A stretch of 23,559 bases of DNA, taken from the IMG/VR virus record IMGVR_UViG_3300009106_000032, positions 1-23,559 of that record; one strand, 5' to 3'. The translations under genes and the position numbers were made by a program. Each line of letters starts with the position of its first letter. Positions within the stretch are counted from its first letter, which is position 1. The notes below the pieces were generated by a model, which saw only the letters and a list, made by a program, of their open reading frames with translations, did no database searches and was not told where the DNA came from. Shown piece by piece: positions 20,996-23,559 of the stretch. Source of the DNA: a virus.

Positions 20996-21640
20996 ATGAT
21001 TGATTTCAATACTTTTAATGCGCTGAATGCACTTAATGCGCTGAATGCACTTAATGAAAATGTTAAGAATCTATTAATTAAGGATATGGAGCTGAAGAAG
21101 AAGTATTCTTTAGAGGTTTGGAGTATACTTCAAGAGGCATATTCTTCTATTGGTGGATTAAAGGGGTCTGGATTTAATAGTGTAGATGATATGATTGAGA
21201 ATATCCCATTTTGGAAACTTATCATGAAAGACTCTATTGTACATGGAGTAGTTATGTATAAGGATTCAGGAGGCAGAAAGGCAGTTGCTCTTGGGGTTTT
21301 AAAAGGTTCTAGCTATGGCATAACCATGATTAAGAGTATCTTTAAGGATACTTTTAAAGTTTCATTTGGAGAGTTGAGTAAAGCTGCACTTAATATGGCT
21401 CTAAAGTCCGTACCGGATCAAGTTATTCGTCAATTGATACATACCCCTGAAAGCGCTGAAAAGATCCTAGGGAAGGAAACTACACCTCTTAAGGATATAC
21501 CTAAGGATGAATGGCCATCAGATGCTATAGTAACTATTAAAAAGTTTCCATGGCTCCTAGATTATGGTTACATAAGAATGCTTAAGGGTAAACCATATTT
21601 TAAGGTATTAATTGGTAAAGAGGGTTTACAAATTAAATAA
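20996..21640 (+). CDS. Conserved late phage protein with N-terminal NAL repeats
   Basis: A 214-residue protein whose first residues are MIDFNTFNALNALNALNALNENVKN; the NAL copies come from a DNA tandem repeat. The rest matches a marine T4-like family with the segments SLEVWSILQEAYSSIGGLKGSGFNSVDDMIENIPFWKL, VMYKDSGGRKAVALGV and KKFPWLLDYGYIRML, often kept in late regions; no activity is known. The M-x-x-F-x-x-F opening resembles T4 capsid-targeting sequences, so packaging into the head is possible (inference). A late promoter stands directly upstream. The ribosome site is weak. Confidence 0.65.
   Translation: MIDFNTFNALNALNALNALNENVKNLLIKDMELKKKYSLEVWSILQEAYSSIGGLKGSGFNSVDDMIENIPFWKLIMKDSIVHGVVMYKDSGGRKAVALGVLKGSSYGITMIKSIFKDTFKVSFGELSKAALNMALKSVPDQVIRQLIHTPESAEKILGKETTPLKDIPKDEWPSDAIVTIKKFPWLLDYGYIRMLKGKPYFKVLIGKEGLQIK
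21017..21052 (+). repeat. 18-bp tandem duplication inside the 20996 gene
   Basis: Two exact copies of AATGCGCTGAATGCACTT (21017-21034 and 21035-21052); each is itself a pair of diverged 9-mers. They encode the repeated Asn-Ala-Leu in frame. Slippage expansion is the likely origin. Confidence 0.9.
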
Positions 21641-21653
21641 ATTATGTTATAAT
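21625..21653 (+). promoter_or_regulatory. Sigma70-like promoter for esterase and tRNA region
   Basis: TTTACA at 21625-21630 lies inside the last codons of the 20996 gene, TATAAT at 21648-21653, spacer 17 nt. Followed by the shared leader element at 21659-21677 and the esterase ATG at 21689. Confidence 0.75.
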
Positions 21654-21658
21654 TATAT

Positions 21659-21677
21659 TATAAATTAAATTGATTAG
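21659..21677 (+). promoter_or_regulatory. Shared 5' leader element (copy 2)
   Basis: TATAAATTAAATTGATTAG, six bases after the -10 box; 18 of 19 positions match 18895-18913. Role unknown. Confidence 0.5.
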
Positions 21678-21688
21678 TGAAGTGAGAA

Positions 21689-22207
21689 ATGAGCAATATA
21701 TTATATGTACATGGATATAGATCAAAGTTTGATCGTAACTCTAAAAAAATAAATACCTTAGAATCTATTGGTACCATAGTATATGGTCTTGATATAGATT
21801 ATGATAATGAGACCCGTGAAGAGATCTTAAAAAGAATTGATACATTTATAAGGGATTTTAATATCGATTATGTTGTTGGTACTTCTATGGGTGGTTATAT
21901 TGCTGCTCAATCCGGAGTTCCTTATATTTCTTTAAATCCTGCACTACACATTCCGGGTTATCCACCCTTCAAATCTTATAACAGTAAAAATCTGATATTG
22001 CTCAATAAAGGAGATGAACTATTTGATTCATATACTTCTTTCAGAGAATTAACTAAGAATGGTCTCGATCCATACCTGACAGAGGGAGGAGATCACAGAT
22101 TTTCCAATATCGATAATCTAGCAGTGACAGCATTATTAAGAGAATTTGATTCAGACATCTTTTTTGCGAATTATAATTTGAGCGATGGAATAGGTGATGT
22201 AGATTAG
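21689..22207 (+). CDS. YqiA/YcfP-like alpha/beta-hydrolase (esterase)
   Basis: A 172-residue alpha/beta-hydrolase of the small bacterial YqiA/YcfP type. The catalytic serine sits in GTSMGGYIA (residues 64-72), after an N-terminal LYVHGYRSK (oxyanion-side HG); NPAL follows the nucleophile helix; the acid is probably the Asp of LLNKGDELFD and the catalytic His lies in GGDHRF near 138. All three triad positions are present, so the enzyme should be active on an ester or thioester. The substrate is unknown. It is rare phage accessory content, headed by its own TTTACA promoter. Ribosome site AGTGAG lies before the ATG. Confidence 0.85.
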   Translation: MSNILYVHGYRSKFDRNSKKINTLESIGTIVYGLDIDYDNETREEILKRIDTFIRDFNIDYVVGTSMGGYIAAQSGVPYISLNPALHIPGYPPFKSYNSKNLILLNKGDELFDSYTSFRELTKNGLDPYLTEGGDHRFSNIDNLAVTALLREFDSDIFFANYNLSDGIGDVD

Positions 22208-22209
22208 GT

Positions 22210-22248
22210 TCATATATATTCATTTAACATTATGAATTATATATATGA
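22210..22248 (+). promoter_or_regulatory. Hairpin covering the start codon of the GIY-YIG-like gene
   Basis: TCATATATAT (22210-22219) pairs with ATATATATGA (22239-22248), and TCAT (22220-22223) with ATGA (22232-22235), leaving loop TTAACATT and a three-base bulge. The ATG at 22245 lies in the stem, so translation from long transcripts may be reduced, as known for some T4 genes. It is AT-only apart from the ends, so moderately stable. Confidence 0.5.
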
Positions 22249-22673
22249 CATGGATATACAATGGAAAGGATTATGAGCCTAATGACTTAGATCCTAAGAA
22301 GGTACATGGATTTGTTTATGAAATAACTAATCTTGAGAATGGTAAAAAATATATTGGTAAGAAATCTTTTTGGTTTAAAAAAACATATCAAAAGAATCTA
22401 AAGAGAAGAAAGAAGGTAGTTGAGTCCGATTGGAAAGATTATTATGGATCATCTGAATTATTATTAGAAGATCTATTGAATGAGGGTAACGAAAACTTTC
22501 GTAGAGAAATACTAAGAGTCTGTAAGACTAAGTCGGAATGCTCTTATTATGAAGCTAAATATCAGTTTGGCAGAGGTGTACTAGAATCAGACCTATATTA
22601 TAATAGATGGATCATGGTCAAAGTGAGGGAATCACACTTAATTAAGCATCAAGATAGAACAAAGGGCCTGTAG
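22245..22673 (+). CDS. GIY-YIG-like nuclease-domain protein
   Basis: A 142-residue protein of a phage family with a GIY-YIG-type opening: GFVYEITN and KYIGKKSFW (residues 22-44) are the GIY and YIG strands, then a basic KKTYQKNLKRRKK stretch, SDWKDYYGSSELLLEDL and a conserved Tyr/Glu-containing C-terminal half (CSYYEAKYQFGRGVLESDLYYNRWIMVKVRESHL). It has the family's metal-binding Glu candidate near residue 118. T4-like phages commonly carry it as a putative endonuclease, not proven to be homing. No clear ribosome site precedes the ATG and a hairpin covers it. The stop TAG is inside the tRNA gene (bases 8-10 of the tRNA). Confidence 0.75.
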   Translation: MTWIYNGKDYEPNDLDPKKVHGFVYEITNLENGKKYIGKKSFWFKKTYQKNLKRRKKVVESDWKDYYGSSELLLEDLLNEGNENFRREILRVCKTKSECSYYEAKYQFGRGVLESDLYYNRWIMVKVRESHLIKHQDRTKGL

Positions 22674-22738
22674 CTCAACAGTAGAGCAGCGTCCTCATAA
22701 GACGTAGGTTGTAGGTGCAAATCCTACCAGGCCCACCA
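22664..22738 (+). tRNA. tRNA with anticodon CAU (Met or Ile2)
   Basis: A complete 75-nt cloverleaf with CCA encoded. Acceptor GGGCCTG/CAGGCCC (seven pairs), D-stem GCTC/GAGC with a seven-base loop, anticodon stem GCGTC/GACGT (first pair G-T) with loop CTCATAA and anticodon CAT at 22696-22698, five-base variable loop, T-stem GTAGG/CCTAC. G1-C72 rules out a bacterial initiator. C4-G69 and C5-G68, the pairs recalled as TilS determinants, favour tRNA-Ile2, whose C34 would become lysidine to read AUA; elongator Met is the alternative. The T-loop is TGCAAAT and the D-loop AACAGTA, both unusual. Confidence 0.93.
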
Positions 22739-22757
22739 AATAGAATAGGAGTATATA

Positions 22758-23186
22758 ATGAGAATGCGATATATTTGTGGTGGTAAAAAGGCTATATTCA
22801 GTAGAAAGGATATGTGGAATTTAGACAGTACCTTAAATCCTATTATAGCAGAGGGATTAAAGAAGTTCAGAGAAGTCATGTCTGATCCCTCCACAAAAGG
22901 AGCAGGCCACCCGGGGGATATACCCGATATGGAAGGGTGGTTAAATATTATTGATGAAATGATATTCGCCTTTGAGCATCCTGATCCCCCTCATGTACCT
23001 GATAATATAGAATTCGAGCATCGCTACATAGGTGAACCTGATGAAAATGGCTTCCAAGAGGTGATAATTGACGTAAATGACGAAGTTGCCTATGCTGAGC
23101 ATCAATCTCTATGTGATGAGCATACTGAGAGAGTTCGTGAGGGACGTAAACTATTTGTTAAATATTACGAAAGTCTTTGGTGGTAA
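22758..23186 (+). CDS. Conserved phage hypothetical (WNLD...EGLKKF type)
   Basis: A 142-residue protein of a common tailed-phage family of unknown function. Recognisable: MWNLDSTLNPIIAEGLKKFRE (residues 19-39), GHPGDIPDMEGWLNIIDEMIFAFE (50-73), and an ERVREGRKLFVKYYESLWW end. The Trp- and acid-rich pattern is conserved in many phages, and it is sometimes found beside nucleotide or tRNA genes. An AGGAG lies before the ATG, after the tRNA. Confidence 0.75.
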   Translation: MRMRYICGGKKAIFSRKDMWNLDSTLNPIIAEGLKKFREVMSDPSTKGAGHPGDIPDMEGWLNIIDEMIFAFEHPDPPHVPDNIEFEHRYIGEPDENGFQEVIIDVNDEVAYAEHQSLCDEHTERVREGRKLFVKYYESLWW

Positions 23187-23187
23187 A

Positions 23188-23367
23188 ATGAACTATAAAC
23201 GTAAGAAATCCAAGAGAAATGTTAGATGCACAATTTGTACCGAACTGAGATGGAGAGGTAACAATAATGGAAGACGTAGACATTCGGATTCAAAGAATAT
23301 GGGAATGATGAGTGAAAAACGTATTGAGAATATACGTCATAGACCCGGAGATCATGATTTTTATTAA
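23188..23367 (+). CDS. Small basic CxxC protein
   Basis: A 59-residue, strongly basic protein (NYKRKKSKRNVRCTICTELRWRGNN, then GRRRH). The CTIC pair is the only Cys pair, so it cannot by itself form a standard four-Cys zinc site, though His35 may help. Similar short proteins with a C-x-x-C and an RWRGN-like motif occur in T4-like phages, function unknown. The ATG at 23188 overlaps no gene and follows the previous stop by one base; an upstream in-frame ATG at 23077 is inside that gene. Confidence 0.6.
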   Translation: MNYKRKKSKRNVRCTICTELRWRGNNNGRRRHSDSKNMGMMSEKRIENIRHRPGDHDFY

Positions 23368-23381
23368 TAAGAGGAATGAAG

Positions 23382-23559
23382 ATGAAATGGATATGTAGAT
23401 TAGTATTAGTGCTAGGTTTAGGAACAATTATATCACTATTAGTGGTACTACCTCATGTATTAGGTAATAAAGTATTAGAGAATGACGAGATTGTAATGAT
23501 CAAAGACCTTGTTAAAATCCCTTGTACTTGGGAAGAGGGTTATCATGGTTACTTCTGTA
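23382..23559 (+). CDS. Membrane or exported protein, truncated by window end
   Basis: The 5' end of a gene cut off by the window; 59 complete codons are visible. It opens KWICRLVLVLGLGTIISLLVVLP, a single hydrophobic segment, so a signal peptide or an N-terminal membrane anchor, followed by a soluble start (NKVLENDEIVMIKDLVKIPCTWEEGYHGYF). AGAGG lies at 23370-23374, about seven bases before this ATG; an in-frame ATG at 23376 is too close. The total size and function are unknown. Confidence 0.5.
   Translation, partial: MKWICRLVLVLGLGTIISLLVVLPHVLGNKVLENDEIVMIKDLVKIPCTWEEGYHGYFC

Noticed and set aside
1-23559. CRISPR array, insertion sequence or integrase/attachment site
   Set aside because: No regularly spaced repeats, transposase or integrase motifs, or tRNA-end duplication were found; the content is that of a lytic T4-like phage.

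Overview
The window is an AT-rich piece of a T4-like myovirus genome (marine cyanophage/pelagiphage-type gene content). Every gene I can support lies on the + strand. The diagnostic genes are those of the T4 replisome: clamp-loader subunit gp62, RegA, DNA polymerase gp43, UvsX, helicase gp41, primase gp61, RNase H, late-transcription coactivator gp33 and helicase loader gp59. PhoH, a class Ia ribonucleotide reductase, an Sm-like protein next to regA and several conserved marine-myovirus hypotheticals point to the marine T4-like branch rather than to T4 itself. The host cannot be read from this window. No integrase, insertion sequence or CRISPR array is seen, and no gene-free stretch exceeds 300 bases; the longest is about 180 bases, at 11821-11999.

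Layout. (1) 1-6642 is the replication core: gp62, regA, Sm-like gene, gp43, a small gene, uvsX, a small gene, gp41. (2) 6653-11820 is a late block opened by a T4-type late promoter (TATAAATA). It holds a Lys/Ala-rich basic protein, a ligase-like nucleotidyltransferase, a HIGH-motif nucleotidyltransferase, several probable virion proteins, a coiled-coil/TM protein and a holin-like protein. (3) 11821-15432 has a structured intergenic region, then primase, a zinc-ribbon protein, RNase H, two conserved hypotheticals and PhoH. (4) 15453-20961 has gp33, gp59, a small coiled-coil ORF, nrdA, three small genes, a HAD phosphatase and a glutaredoxin-NrdB fusion. (5) 20962-23559 has a late gene with an N-terminal repeat, a YqiA-like esterase, a GIY-YIG-like protein, a tRNA with anticodon CAU and small phage genes, the last cut by the window end.

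Regulation is unusually readable. Six promoters share TTTACA, exactly 17 nt, then TATAAT (one has TACAAT), and head the replication and nucleotide-metabolism units. Four TATAAATA late promoters mostly head virion-type genes. gp33, the coactivator expected to act at the late promoters, is itself driven by one of the TTTACA promoters. The genes act together: the RNR with its fused glutaredoxin supplies dNTPs; gp43, gp62, gp41, gp61 and gp59 replicate the DNA; UvsX and RNase H handle recombination and primer removal; RegA limits translation of early genes; the late block supplies virion and lysis proteins.

Most worth a second look: the late-expressed ligase-like plus HIGH-motif nucleotidyltransferase pair, with an N-terminus resembling T4 capsid-targeting sequences; the near-leaderless primase promoter; the Grx-NrdB fusion paired with an NrdA lacking the ATP-cone; the tRNA(CAU) with a changed 18/55 tertiary pair; and the 13-bp inverted repeat upstream of the primase. 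Family names and DUF numbers are from memory and were not searched.
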